Origin: Lachnospiraceae bacterium
Lineage (GTDB): Bacteria; Bacillota; Clostridia; Lachnospirales; Lachnospiraceae
Length of the DNA: 64,000 nt
Direction: 5' to 3'
Assembly: GCA_902363835.1 (NCBI GenBank)
Contig: CABJBM010000016.1
Location: 93,890-157,889, forward strand
The first letter of the stretch is position 1. Each line of letters begins with the position of its first letter. Shown piece after piece: positions 35,421 to 44,610 of this stretch. The notes under the pieces were generated by a model. The model was given only the letters and a program-made list of their open reading frames with translations, had not been told where the DNA came from and did not search any database. Made by a program: the position numbers and the translations under genes.

Positions 35421-36176
35421 TTACAAGCGTTCTCCTTTATAATATACCTGCTCAAGAAAAAGTCCTTCCGGCGGCGCCGTAAATCCTGCCCGGTTCCGGT
35501 CCTTTGCCTCCAGGATTTCCTTCATCTCTTCCGCCTTACGCTGCCTTAATCCCACCTCAATCAGTGTTCCCGTTAAGATCCTTACCATATTATATAAAAA
35601 GCCGTTTCCCGTATAACGTATCAGAAGCCGGCTGCCCTGCTGTTCAAATTCAATTCTGTTTAAAACCCTGACCGTGGATTTTTTCATTTTCCGGTTAGAG
35701 CAAAAGCTTTTAAAATCCTGTTCTCCTGTGAGAAAGGAGGCGGCCCGTTCCATGGCCTTTACATCGAGAGCCTTAAATAAGCCATAGATGTATTTTCTTT
35801 CAAACACCTGCTTTTTTTCGCCCATTTCAATTTGGTAAAGATAGGTTTTTTCCTGAGCATAAAGGCGGCTGTGAAAACGTGTCTCCGCAGGCTCCACAGT
35901 TTTCACCCGAATGTCATCCGGAAGGTATTGGTTTAAATATTCCCTTATTTCCCCTGCCGTCAGCTTCACATCCGCGTGAAAGTTAGCCACCTGGGCCAGC
36001 GCATGAACACCTGCGTCCGTTCGTCCTGAGCCATGCACCTCCACTGCCTGTCCTGCCATCCGTTCTAAAACATGTTCTATCTTTCCTTGTATGGTCTGTT
36101 CTGTATTTCCCTGTTTCTGCCAGCCGTCATAACGGCTTCCGTCATATTCCAGAACCATTCGATAATTTTTTATCAT
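35421..36176 (-). CDS. truA: tRNA pseudouridine synthase A
   Basis: TruA converts uridines 38-40 of the tRNA anticodon arm to pseudouridine. The 251-residue protein has the catalytic Asp54 in HGSGRTDAGVHA and the N-terminal YDGSRYDGWQKQG motif of the family. The start is the ATG at 36176, which overlaps the vanZ stop codon in an ATGA arrangement and lies at the family's usual N-terminus; longer frames extend into vanZ coding sequence. It belongs to the run aminotransferase - vanZ - truA - CDF. Confidence 0.93.
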   Translation of the reverse strand: MIKNYRMVLEYDGSRYDGWQKQGNTEQTIQGKIEHVLERMAGQAVEVHGSGRTDAGVHALAQVANFHADVKLTAGEIREYLNQYLPDDIRVKTVEPAETRFHSRLYAQEKTYLYQIEMGEKKQVFERKYIYGLFKALDVKAMERAASFLTGEQDFKSFCSNRKMKKSTVRVLNRIEFEQQGSRLLIRYTGNGFLYNMVRILTGTLIEVGLRQRKAEEMKEILEAKDRNRAGFTAPPEGLFLEQVYYKGERL

Positions 36177-36619
36177 ACTTTTTTCAACCTTCTTCCATAT
36201 CGTACCAATAAAGCAGCCAGCAGCATCCCAAATGCCACTCCTCCACAATCCAGCCATACATCAGAGATCTGTCCGGATCGTCCCTCTACCATCAGCTGAA
36301 TGGTCTCATCCATAAATGGTACCAAAAAGCCTGCTGCAAAGCGGATAAAATATCTTCTTTCCCGGGGAAAGCAATAGGACTTTATGCAGCCATACAGCAA
36401 AATCCCCAGTAAGGTGTATTCTGAAAAATGACCTGTCTTACGGATGATGTGCTCCGTCAGCCACCCGGCACTGATTCCCACGGTTACAAATGATTCCTGA
36501 ACCACCTGGAGCACCCAGCCGCTGTCTGCCGATGAGATTTCCGACGGTTTCATGGAATTTGAAAATACGAACAGGACATAAATCAGGGTTACTGCCGTCC
36601 ATATTCTTCTCTTTTTCAT
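36173..36619 (-). CDS. VanZ family membrane protein
   Basis: The 148-residue protein has four hydrophobic spans and the VanZ pattern: FSNSMKP after span 1, RKTGHFSEYTLLGILLYG (about 61-78) and FMDETIQLMVEGRSGQISDV (about 101-120). VanZ gives low-level teicoplanin resistance in enterococci, but chromosomal homologues like this are widespread with unknown roles. It is linked by ATGA overlaps to both the aminotransferase gene before it and truA after it. Confidence 0.88.
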   Translation of the reverse strand: MKKRRIWTAVTLIYVLFVFSNSMKPSEISSADSGWVLQVVQESFVTVGISAGWLTEHIIRKTGHFSEYTLLGILLYGCIKSYCFPRERRYFIRFAAGFLVPFMDETIQLMVEGRSGQISDVWLDCGGVAFGMLLAALLVRYGRRLKKV

Positions 36620-37791
36620 TGCCTTTTCCTCAAGATTCCGCTTTTCTCCACCATTTCAGCGGCTTTCCTAAGCATTTCTTCATCCTGGACAAGAGCCAGC
36701 CTTGCATACCCCTCTCCGGAAGGTCCAAAAGCGCTTCCAGGGGTTACCAAAACTCCTGACTTTTCTGCCAGTTCCATTGCAAATGAAAAGGAATCATCAA
36801 ACCCTTCCGGTATCCTTGCCCATACAAACATGGTCGCTTCCGGCCTTTCCATCCTCCAGCCAATCCGGGTCATGCTGTCGCAGAGAGCATTTCTGCGCTT
36901 TTCATAAGCGCTTCTGGCTTCATTCACGCAGCTCTGGTCCCCTGTAATGGCAGCGATGGCAGCCTGCTGAATGGGCAGAAACATTCCATAGTCCATATTG
37001 GACTTAAGGGTTTTTAATTTGCCCACAAGCTCTTTATTCCCTACACAAAAACCGATTCTGGCCCCTGCCAGTCCATAAGTCTTGGAAAGAGAATTAAATT
37101 CCACTCCAACCTCTTTAGCCCCGGGAAACCTAAGAAAGCTTCCACACTGCCTGCCGTCAAAAACCAGCTCACTGTATGCGTTATCGTGAAGGACCACAAT
37201 ATCATTGTCCCTGGCAAAGGCAACCAGTTCCTCATAAAAGGAATCAGGCGCAAGAACTGCAGTGGGATTGTTGGGATAAGAAACGATCATGAGCTTTGCT
37301 TTTTTTGCAACCTCTTTTGGAATATCCTTAAAATCAATAACAGATCCGTTCTCCGGTTTCTGGGCCATGTAAAAAAGACTGGCGCCTGCCAGCACAGGCC
37401 CATCTGCAAACACCGGATAACAGGGGTCAGGAACAAGCACCACATCCCCTTCATCCACAACAGATAAGGCAATATGAGCCAGTCCTTCCTGGGAACCCAG
37501 CAAAGAACAGATCTCAAGAGAAGGGTCCAAATCCACCCCATATCTTCTGTGATACCATTGGGCCACAGCTTCCAGAAGCTCTTTTTGGTCCCGAATGGCA
37601 TATACGTAATTCTTCGGATCAGCCGCTGCCTGGCACAAGGCATCTGTTATGTGCTTTGCCGGCGGAATATTGGGTGCACCCACGCCTAAATCGATTACCA
37701 GTTCTCCCTTTTCTTCTTTCTGCCGTTTTATTTCCAGCAGCTTGGTAAAGATGCCTTCTCCAAAACGGTTCATTCTCTCTGAAAAATGCAT
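36616..37791 (-). CDS. Class I/II PLP-dependent aminotransferase
   Basis: The 391-residue fold-type I enzyme shows the phosphate-binding GSQEGLAHIALS, the Asn in YPNNPTAVL, the Asp-Asn-Ala-Tyr segment VVLHDNAYSELVF and the PLP Lys in SLSKTYGLAGARIGF. The overall look, including PNIPPAKHI near the start and AMELAEKSGVLVTPGSAFG near the end, is that of the LL-diaminopimelate/aspartate-type aminotransferases, but the substrate is not certain. The ATG at 37791 gives the family's usual length and has AGAGGGG upstream; frames reaching 37866 add a Cys-rich tail unlike the family. Confidence 0.85.
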   Translation of the reverse strand: MHFSERMNRFGEGIFTKLLEIKRQKEEKGELVIDLGVGAPNIPPAKHITDALCQAAADPKNYVYAIRDQKELLEAVAQWYHRRYGVDLDPSLEICSLLGSQEGLAHIALSVVDEGDVVLVPDPCYPVFADGPVLAGASLFYMAQKPENGSVIDFKDIPKEVAKKAKLMIVSYPNNPTAVLAPDSFYEELVAFARDNDIVVLHDNAYSELVFDGRQCGSFLRFPGAKEVGVEFNSLSKTYGLAGARIGFCVGNKELVGKLKTLKSNMDYGMFLPIQQAAIAAITGDQSCVNEARSAYEKRRNALCDSMTRIGWRMERPEATMFVWARIPEGFDDSFSFAMELAEKSGVLVTPGSAFGPSGEGYARLALVQDEEMLRKAAEMVEKSGILRKRQ

Positions 37792-37884
37792 GGGCCTTGT
37801 TCCCCTCTGTCTTCCGTAATTTATCATAATTTCGTCTATTATAGTACAACAGCAGTTATAATACAAGGACAGACATTGAAAAAA

Positions 37885-37919
37885 TCCCCAAAAACGGCTT
37901 AAATCCGCATATTTGGGGA
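37885..37919 (-). terminator. Terminator of the L,D-transpeptidase gene
   Basis: On the minus strand TCCCCAAA pairs with TTTGGGGA, with an inner GCGG/CCG pairing, followed by TTTTTT. It starts nine bases after the stop at 37928. Confidence 0.85.
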
Positions 37920-37927
37920 AATTTCTC

Positions 37928-38539
37928 TTATGGTCCTATGGTAACCGGCACGCCTAAATTGCAGTAACTCCATAATACATCCATGACATTGTTATCCACT
38001 GCAACGCAGCCGTGGGTGGTCCCGTCCGGAACCCTGCAGCCATGAATCATAATGGCACCTCCAAGGGGCGTATCCCATGGCGGCTGCCTGCCTTCTAAAT
38101 TAGCTTTCACAATTTCATCTCTCTGGGCTTCTGTGATAATGCCGTCCGCAAATCCTCTTTCCGCATCCTTAATGGCCGGGTAGGAAAGCCCCAATGCCAG
38201 ATAAGCTACGCTCTTATCATTTCTGGTGCACACATAGAACTCCCCGCTGGGTGTTCTCAAATCGCCTTCTACCTTTTTATTTCCTTCCGATGAGGCTGTG
38301 CCCATGGAAACCGGATATTCCGCAATCAAGACTCCGTTCTGCTTTAATGAAAGCATCTTTGTTCTCTTGCTCACATATATGGTCACATTATTTGTGGAAG
38401 CGGAATTGCCGGAGGAAATATTGGCTCCCGGGCCGGATACCTGTTCCGCATACCCTGTAACCTGGGAAGACGCTGCCAAAACAATGACCAGAACAGCAGC
38501 AATAAAACTTCTATATCCTTTTCCTGCCCATTTCATCAT
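37928..38539 (-). CDS. Secreted L,D-transpeptidase (YkuD domain)
   Basis: The 203-residue protein has an N-terminal signal or anchor (about 10-30, FIAAVLVIVLAASSQ) and a C-terminal YkuD domain (about 55-203) with the conserved IMIHGCRVPDGT and the catalytic Cys in THGCVAVDNNVMDVLW. Such enzymes make 3-3 cross-links in peptidoglycan or attach proteins to it, outside the membrane. Of three nearby ATGs the one at 38539 is best spaced (nine bases) from AGGAG. It is a single gene with its own terminator. Confidence 0.88.
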   Translation of the reverse strand: MMKWAGKGYRSFIAAVLVIVLAASSQVTGYAEQVSGPGANISSGNSASTNNVTIYVSKRTKMLSLKQNGVLIAEYPVSMGTASSEGNKKVEGDLRTPSGEFYVCTRNDKSVAYLALGLSYPAIKDAERGFADGIITEAQRDEIVKANLEGRQPPWDTPLGGAIMIHGCRVPDGTTHGCVAVDNNVMDVLWSYCNLGVPVTIGP

Positions 38540-38648
38540 TACCATACACTCCTTTTTTTGTTACATTATACCATCCATTTTGGAAGCTATCATTTACAAT
38601 ATTCTTACATTTCCCTCCAAAATCTTTCGTTTTATAAATCCTGTTTAT

Positions 38649-39248
38649 TTAAAGAATGCACTGCAAATAAGATAAGACAGCATTGGAACAGCCTTCCACC
38701 CCTACCAAACCGCTTTCCAGACAAAGGTGGTAATTCTGTGCCTTCCCCCATTCGCACCCAGTATAATACTGGTAATAATCCTTTCTCTTTTTATCTATTT
38801 CCCGGATCCTGTTCTCCATCATTTCAGGATTAACACCTGTTTCAAGAGAATTCATTCGTTTAATCCGGTTCTCCATCTTGGCGTACACAAACAAATTAAT
38901 GCTGTTTTCAAGCACCCGGTCCGCACAGCGTCCAACGATGATACAGGGTCCCTGTTCCGCCAGCTTTCGTATCACACGGGACTGTGCCAGAAAAATCTGG
39001 TCTGACATGGAAACTTCATACACTGTAGAAAAGGGCGAATAAAGTCTCTGCTCCGAAGGCTCCTGCTGAATAAAAAGATGCTCGTCATAATGCAGAAATG
39101 CCTCCTCCGCCAAATCACTCTCTTCCGCGGACAAAGAAATCAGTTCCTTATCATAAAACGGAAGTCCCAGCCTTTCAGCCAGCTTCATGCCCAGCTCTCG
39201 TCCTCCGCTTCCAAACTCCCGACTAATTGTAATCACCTTATCCAACAT
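38649..39248 (-). CDS. Cytidylate-kinase-like family protein
   Basis: The 199-residue P-loop protein begins ITISREFGSGGRELGMKLAE, where GSGGRELG replaces the classical Walker A. LADRL-type pairs and CIIVGRCADRVL follow. This is the cytidylate-kinase-like family (AAA_26) common in clostridia, related to but distinct from Cmk, and its substrate is not established. AAGGAGGAG precedes the ATG at 39248. The gene is alone. Confidence 0.82.
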   Translation of the reverse strand: MLDKVITISREFGSGGRELGMKLAERLGLPFYDKELISLSAEESDLAEEAFLHYDEHLFIQQEPSEQRLYSPFSTVYEVSMSDQIFLAQSRVIRKLAEQGPCIIVGRCADRVLENSINLFVYAKMENRIKRMNSLETGVNPEMMENRIREIDKKRKDYYQYYTGCEWGKAQNYHLCLESGLVGVEGCSNAVLSYLQCIL

Positions 39249-39615
39249 AAGCTCCTCCTTATCTTCTGCTGAGTAATTTTTTCTACCCATCATAGTTTCT
39301 GTTTAGCAGGATATCTACAAGGCTGTCAAATGGGCTTTAAATTTCCTGGTTATCTTGGTATATCTGCATTTTACCACATTCTTAAATACCTGTATACCAC
39401 AATTCAGCTCCTATTATACATACTTAATATAATTCCTGCCATTGGAGGGCTTTTAAAAGCGCTGTAAAATCTTAAAAACTAAATTCATTTTCCCAATCAA
39501 ACTCTCCTGATTCTTCTAAACTTTCAGGCCAATGTTCTCTGAGCTTTAGGGCCAATGGCTGCGCCATTTCGGCACGCCTGGATTTGGTTCCTTTTTCCAA
39601 CCCATGAAAGGGGTT
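39249..39615. other. Intergenic region with an unexplained 46-codon open frame
   Basis: The minus strand is open from about 39617 to a stop at 39472-39474, without a well-placed start. The frame ends GEFDWENEFSF and contains AEMAQPLALKLREHW, which looks like coding sequence but matches no family I know. It could be the tail of a lost gene. A perfect palindrome GCTTTTAAAAGC lies at 39449-39460. Confidence 0.25.
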
Positions 39616-40479
39616 TTAATTTCCAGACAAAATTCTTGCAAGTTCACTGTCCTTATTCAAGATAATTGTCTTATCCGTACCTTTTAATGAAGCCTTTAGA
39701 GCATCCAGAGAACGGACGTAGTTGTAAAAATCCGCTTTGGACTCGTCATTATATGCGTTGCTAAGAATCTGCATATATTGAGCTTCGCCTTCTGCCTTAA
39801 TCATTTCAGCCTCTGCTTCTGCTTTTGCTATAGCCTCTTTTGTTGCTTTATCCGTTTCGTTATGGATTAGAGAAGACTGATAATCCCCATCTGCTGTATA
39901 CTGAGCCGCAATATTATTCCTTTCAGAGATCATACGTTGGTATACAGACTCTTTATTGGAATCCGGCAGATCAAGTTTTTTTGTTTCTACAGCAAGGATA
40001 CGAATTCCATAAGAATCCATTGATGTACCTATATTATTTGTAATTGCATTTGCAAGTTCTCCGGCCCTGCCTGAAATAATATCTTCCTGACTGGTTGCAG
40101 ACATAACAGTTTTGATGGAATTATATACAACATTGTCAAGCCTTACCTCAGCCTTTTCAATGCTTGCATTCAAAGAAGATAAATATTTAATCGGATCTGT
40201 GATTTCCCAGATTACGAACGAGTCAACATTCATTACTTTCTTATCTCTGGTCGTGACATCACTTGGAATGAGGTCATAGATCATCTTTTTTCTTGGAATC
40301 TTTTGTGTACTTTGAATAAAAGGAATTTTAAAAGACAGACCGGCAGTATTTTCCACACGCATAACCTTACCAAACTGCTTGACTAATGTGTACTCGTTTG
40401 CCGCTGTGATAACAAGCGAATTTAAACCTATAAGCATTAAAAGCAGAATAATAACTGCATATTTTACTTTTTTAACCAT
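39616..40479 (-). CDS. hflC: SPFH-domain protein, HflC-like
   Basis: The 287-residue protein has one N-terminal membrane span (about 7-26) and an SPFH/prohibitin domain (about 28-190), with AVETKKLDLPDSNKESVYQR at its end, followed by a coiled coil rich in Ala/Glu/Lys (AKAEAEAEMIKAEGEAQYMQ). In E. coli HflC and HflK form a membrane complex that restrains the FtsH protease. Firmicute homologues are less studied. It starts two bases after the HflK-like gene, with AAAGGAG in that gene's last codons. Confidence 0.88.
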   Translation of the reverse strand: MVKKVKYAVIILLLMLIGLNSLVITAANEYTLVKQFGKVMRVENTAGLSFKIPFIQSTQKIPRKKMIYDLIPSDVTTRDKKVMNVDSFVIWEITDPIKYLSSLNASIEKAEVRLDNVVYNSIKTVMSATSQEDIISGRAGELANAITNNIGTSMDSYGIRILAVETKKLDLPDSNKESVYQRMISERNNIAAQYTADGDYQSSLIHNETDKATKEAIAKAEAEAEMIKAEGEAQYMQILSNAYNDESKADFYNYVRSLDALKASLKGTDKTIILNKDSELARILSGN

Positions 40480-40481
40480 TG

Positions 40482-41477
40482 CTACTGTTCTCCTTTCTCA
40501 CTACTTACAAAGGGTTCTAAAGGAAGCATTTTTTGTGTTCCATCTGATCCGTCAATGATAACCTTTAGGGAGGGCAGAATATTTTCCATGGCCTCGTAAA
40601 ACATTCTCTTTTTTGTAATCAGCGGGTACTTTATGTATTCCCCGTACATATCGTTAAATCTTGATACCTGACCTTCTGCTTCACTAATTCTTTGCTGCTT
40701 ATAGGCTTCCGCATCCTTTTTTGCTTTATCTGCTCTGGCATTTGCTGCCGGAAGCTGCTCGGACTGATACTTTTTCGCTTCATTGATTTTCGTATCCATA
40801 CTCTGTTTTGCATCTTCTACTGCCTTAAATGCATTGCTAACTTCTATTGTAGGCGGTTCTGAGTCCTGTATGGTTACGTTATTAATGCCGATGCCAATAT
40901 CTTCTTTTTCCAATCGTTCAGAAAGAAGCTGCTTTACTTTGGCTTGTATTTCAGCTTTTCCTGTGGTGATCACCTCATCCACATTATAGATACCAACGGT
41001 ATCTCTGATATAAGACTGGGAAAGATTTTTTAAGATATCCACAGCATCATCACGGTAAATATACGCTCTAACCGGATCAACAATCTGATATTCTATATAG
41101 AAGTCAACATTAACAAAATTAAAATCTTTCGTGATCATTTCAGATTCACTAATGGTTGATTGATTGTCTTCGTCATAGCCGATCCTCATGCCTTTAATTT
41201 CTTTTGACATCTTGTAAACTGTTTGTACAAATGGGATCTTAAAATGAGGTCCCGTCTTTGTCACACTGACAGGATTACCAAAGGTACATACTACCGCAAC
41301 CTTATCCTCAGTCAACGTATAAAAGCTGTTGGAAAATAAGAAAACAGCCAGTACAGTTCCTATCATAAGGTAAATGCCCCTTAAAATCACCTTTACCTGC
41401 TTTTTTCTTGGAAGTTTTTCGAAATTTTCCGGTCCTCGATTGTTCGAATCCTCTTTGCCTCCAAATCTTTTATCCAT
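40482..41477 (-). CDS. hflK: SPFH-domain protein, HflK-like
   Basis: The 331-residue protein has a short charged N-terminus, one membrane span (about 32-52), an SPFH domain (about 55-245; TGPHFKIPFVQTVYKMS, NVDFYIEYQIVDPVRAYIY) and an Ala/Lys-rich coiled coil (ANARADKAKKDAEAYKQQR). Together with the downstream gene it makes an HflKC-type ring at the membrane. The Gly-rich N-terminus of proteobacterial HflK is missing. The two genes form their own operon, and no ftsH is nearby. Confidence 0.88.
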   Translation of the reverse strand: MDKRFGGKEDSNNRGPENFEKLPRKKQVKVILRGIYLMIGTVLAVFLFSNSFYTLTEDKVAVVCTFGNPVSVTKTGPHFKIPFVQTVYKMSKEIKGMRIGYDEDNQSTISESEMITKDFNFVNVDFYIEYQIVDPVRAYIYRDDAVDILKNLSQSYIRDTVGIYNVDEVITTGKAEIQAKVKQLLSERLEKEDIGIGINNVTIQDSEPPTIEVSNAFKAVEDAKQSMDTKINEAKKYQSEQLPAANARADKAKKDAEAYKQQRISEAEGQVSRFNDMYGEYIKYPLITKKRMFYEAMENILPSLKVIIDGSDGTQKMLPLEPFVSSEKGEQ

Positions 41478-42004
41478 ACTTTTCTCCTTTCTCTCTGACG
41501 GCAGCCTTTTAATCCTGGGGATACTTGTAACAATGATTTTTCTTCCCTATTATACTTCTGCCCACTTTACTAAACACCTATTAAAATATCTTAAGGCATC
41601 ATAAGCTTTAGACTGGTAAACCTTAAAGCTGGATACTCCATATTCTTCGCACCTATCTCTTATAAGTTTAATACGGTCTGCCTTCGTGACCAATAGTCGG
41701 GGCGAATTTCATTCTCTCTTTTGTCATGCCATTCTTTATTTCATCTTTTATTATACACTATTCTTGTCTTTTAAGGAATCTTTTATCAGGACTGTCCTCA
41801 TTCCAGGGCTCCCATGGACAATCTGGCCACTCATTTTGTATTGATCGTATGCCTGAGGCCAGACTGCAAAAGCAAGATATGCACCCTTTATGTTTTAAAA
41901 GGCTTATACTTTACTAATTCAAAAAATATGATATAATTTTAATAAATATATTGATCTCCAACCTTTTAAAACCACCTAATTTGTACAAATCCCAGGAGTT
42001 GCAT
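41478..42004. promoter_or_regulatory. Intergenic region: crp-type gene promoter and a minus-strand open-frame remnant
   Basis: A plus-strand promoter TTTACT (41910-41915), 16 bp, TATAAT (41932-41937) serves the Crp-type gene. On the minus strand 41550-41693 is open from a TTG for 47 residues (containing IRDRCEEYGVSSFKVYQSKA) with coding-like composition but no ribosome site or recognised family; it may be a gene remnant. The rest (41700-41900) shows nothing recognisable. Confidence 0.4.
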
Positions 42005-42700
42005 ATGAAAAAAATTCAGAATCCTCTTATAATTAAAAAGGCAATTGAAAAGGTTAATGTTTCCAGAATATTTTCACATGACTTTTCTTCAAACTTTGAA
42101 TTATTTGAATATGCTAAAGATGAATTTATTATAAACGAAAATTCGGCCAATGATTATCTTTATTTCCTTGTTGACGGAAAGGTAAAATGCTTTTCTTACT
42201 CCTTAGACGGTAAAGTTCAATTCATTACTTATCTTTATCAAGTACAGTCCATCGGTATCATTGGATCTATCTGGCGAAAGCCTGCAGTCTCCAATATTCA
42301 GGCAGTTCAAAAATGCTTCTGTCTTGCACTGTCACTAAGCTCTTATCAACAAATGCTGTTGGATGATAACAAATTTTTACGTTATCTATGCCAGCAGTTA
42401 GGTGATCATCTTTATAACAATGGACGCTACTTTCAAATCATCCATTTTACCTCCACTGAGAGTAAACTGGCTGCCATTATATTAAGTTCTTCTATTGATG
42501 GCATCTGTCATATAAACCTGTCTTCAACAGCAGAGTTTCTTGGTACTACTTATCGCCATGTATTGAGAGTATTAAATAAGTTTTGCTCCAATGGAATTCT
42601 CGAAAAGAGAAAAAAAGATTATGTAATTGAAGATTCCAGCTATCTCACTCTCTTGGCCAAGGATTCTTATGATTTTATCATCAATAAATATAAGGATTGA
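42005..42700 (+). CDS. Crp/Fnr-family transcriptional regulator
   Basis: The 231-residue protein has an N-terminal cyclic-nucleotide-binding-type beta-barrel (about 20-135; DYLYFLVDGKVKCFSYS) and a C-terminal winged helix (about 155-225; LSSTAEFLGTTYRHVLRVLN as recognition region). No Cys cluster for an Fe-S centre is visible and the barrel lacks the Arg-Ser pair that binds cAMP in E. coli Crp, so the ligand is open. AGGAG six bases before the ATG at 42005 sets the start; the longer frame from 41951 is unsupported. It converges with the phosphoesterase gene and may control the nearby nucleoside importer (inference only). Confidence 0.85.
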   Translation: MKKIQNPLIIKKAIEKVNVSRIFSHDFSSNFELFEYAKDEFIINENSANDYLYFLVDGKVKCFSYSLDGKVQFITYLYQVQSIGIIGSIWRKPAVSNIQAVQKCFCLALSLSSYQQMLLDDNKFLRYLCQQLGDHLYNNGRYFQIIHFTSTESKLAAIILSSSIDGICHINLSSTAEFLGTTYRHVLRVLNKFCSNGILEKRKKDYVIEDSSYLTLLAKDSYDFIINKYKD

Positions 42701-42753
42701 TTTATAAGTCTTTCACCTGCATCAAGAATCCTGCCTGCAAAAATAGCAACTTT

Positions 42754-43551
42754 CTATAATTGCATATTTGCCAATACCTTTTTATACTCAGTAAATGTTA
42801 TTTCTTCTATGCTTATTAAATTACCTTCCATTTTACACAGATTTGCACTTGCATATTCCCGAAAACAAACTTCTCCATTTCCTTTCTGGAAGCCTTTAAA
42901 AGACATGCTGCCAGCAGTTGCATACAGAACTCCCTCAAAAGACCCATAAAGTTCATTGTGCGTATGACCACATAAAATCATTGAAGGAAGATACTTTTTA
43001 ATGATCTGCGGAAATTCATTAGGATACTGAACCACCGGTACAGGAGTTATCCTATCAAAAATCAAAGGATGGTGCATCATTAAAATACTTTTAGTTCCCT
43101 TTGTATACTCGAATCCCCTTACCAGCCATTTGCAATGTTCTTCTGTAATTAAACCATCCGGATTTCCCTCTACAGAATTATCCAAAGCTATGATATTTAT
43201 CCCATTAATATTTGTTATGCTTCCATAAGGATAGATTGAATTTGTTTCCGGTTTCCATATCTTATAAAACATCTCTTTATTATCGTGATTTCCCAATGTA
43301 ACTATATAGGGAATGCCATAAAATAACATATCCAACTTATTTTTTAATTCCTTATAATCTTCTTCTATACCATTCTCAGTCAAATCACCGCTTATTAAAA
43401 CAAACGACAAATTATCACATTTAATTTGCTTGAATCCAGAAATCAGCATATCTATTGGTGATGTCATTTTGTTGAAAATTGATGCATAGCCATCTTTAAC
43501 AAACGGATATCTTTTTTTATAGTGTAAATCAGAAATATGTAAAAATTCCAT
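42754..43551 (-). CDS. Calcineurin-like metallophosphoesterase
   Basis: All five metal-binding motifs are present in order: DLHY (Asp8, His10), GDLTE (about 54), GNHD (about 91), HHP (about 160) and GHTHNE (about 195). At 265 residues without a signal peptide it resembles cytosolic cyclic-nucleotide phosphodiesterases of the CpdA type, though the substrate is not determined. GGGAG precedes the ATG. It lies downstream of the BMP-type nucleoside importer on the same strand with a gap of about 130 bp, so it might act on nucleotides derived from it; this is inference. Confidence 0.88.
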   Translation of the reverse strand: MEFLHISDLHYKKRYPFVKDGYASIFNKMTSPIDMLISGFKQIKCDNLSFVLISGDLTENGIEEDYKELKNKLDMLFYGIPYIVTLGNHDNKEMFYKIWKPETNSIYPYGSITNINGINIIALDNSVEGNPDGLITEEHCKWLVRGFEYTKGTKSILMMHHPLIFDRITPVPVVQYPNEFPQIIKKYLPSMILCGHTHNELYGSFEGVLYATAGSMSFKGFQKGNGEVCFREYASANLCKMEGNLISIEEITFTEYKKVLANMQL

Positions 43552-43679
43552 TTAATCTCCCGTTAAGTTATTTGTATTAAATCCCATAGCACTCCCTGGA
43601 CTTTAGCTTTCCCCGCCAGTTCTTCAAAATCTACTGGAATCCTTTTCGTCATCCGGATGCCCCAGAATATTTACTAGAT

Positions 43680-44609
43680 CTACTTTTCCCTATTTGCAAC
43701 TGACCTTTTTATTTTCAATTTGTGTAATGTATAAACACGAACTACAAATATACCAATTATTGTGGAAAGATATGGTACTGTAGCAGTTAACTGTGTTTTA
43801 ACTGAAGTATTCTGAAGCATATTACCCAGAGCCTGGCTTAAACCAAAGAAGATACATGATAATAATACACCTAGCGGATGAGAATTCCCCAGATTATTTG
43901 CTGCTAATGCAATATACCCACGACCGGATGTTATATTCTGAATAAACAAGCAGACAGCTCCCAGGGAAAGCAGACAGCCCCCAAGGGCACTAAAACCTCC
44001 TGATATAGTAAACGTTAAAAATTGATAATGGTCAACTTGAGTTCCCAGGCTCCGTGCGGCTTCTTTATTGATTCCAATTGCCCGCAAACGATATCCTATT
44101 ACTGTCTTATACAAAAAAATATATATTAAGAAAGGAAGAATCATTGCTAAATAATCAACAAATGTTAAACCTGATAATATTGTTCCTAATATAGGTACCT
44201 TTGCAAATAAATAAATTTTGGGTATACCTACAAGACTTGGATCAGAAAACGCCCCCTTTGTATCAAAGATGATAAATAAAAGATAGGTTGTCAATCCTGT
44301 CATCAATGTACTTGCTGCCACTCCTGCAATTACCGGCGAGGCTTTTAACCATATGATACACCCCCCTACTAATGCTGATATAACCATGCCGCTAACTACT
44401 GCCAATAAAACCGCAATCAAAGCATTATGTGTATAGTAGCTGCCTACAATTGCAAAAAAAGCCCCGCTTATCATTGCAGCTTCCATGGATAGATTGAAAA
44501 TACCTGCCTTTTTGCAGATGGCAGCTGCAAGTGTTGCATATAATATGGGAGTTGTTAAGCGAATGGTTGAATTTAAGATTACGGCTAAATGCTCAATACC
44601 AAAATGCAT
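43680..44609 (-). CDS. Nucleoside-type ABC permease 2 (BMP family system)
   Basis: The 309-residue permease has about eight to ten hydrophobic spans and the family segments YATLAAAICKKAGIFNLSME (about 19-38) and LSLGAVCLFIQNITSGRGYI. It is the second membrane subunit of an RbsC/BMP-type importer (compare NupQ/YufQ). GGAGG precedes the ATG, and it starts one base after the first permease gene. It is last in the four-gene operon binding protein - ATPase - permease 1 - permease 2. Confidence 0.9.
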   Translation of the reverse strand: MHFGIEHLAVILNSTIRLTTPILYATLAAAICKKAGIFNLSMEAAMISGAFFAIVGSYYTHNALIAVLLAVVSGMVISALVGGCIIWLKASPVIAGVAASTLMTGLTTYLLFIIFDTKGAFSDPSLVGIPKIYLFAKVPILGTILSGLTFVDYLAMILPFLIYIFLYKTVIGYRLRAIGINKEAARSLGTQVDHYQFLTFTISGGFSALGGCLLSLGAVCLFIQNITSGRGYIALAANNLGNSHPLGVLLSCIFFGLSQALGNMLQNTSVKTQLTATVPYLSTIIGIFVVRVYTLHKLKIKRSVANREK

Positions 44610-44610
44610 T

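Noticed and set aside
36173..36619. Glycopeptide resistance determinant (VanZ)
   Set aside because: No other van genes; it is embedded in a housekeeping operon with truA.
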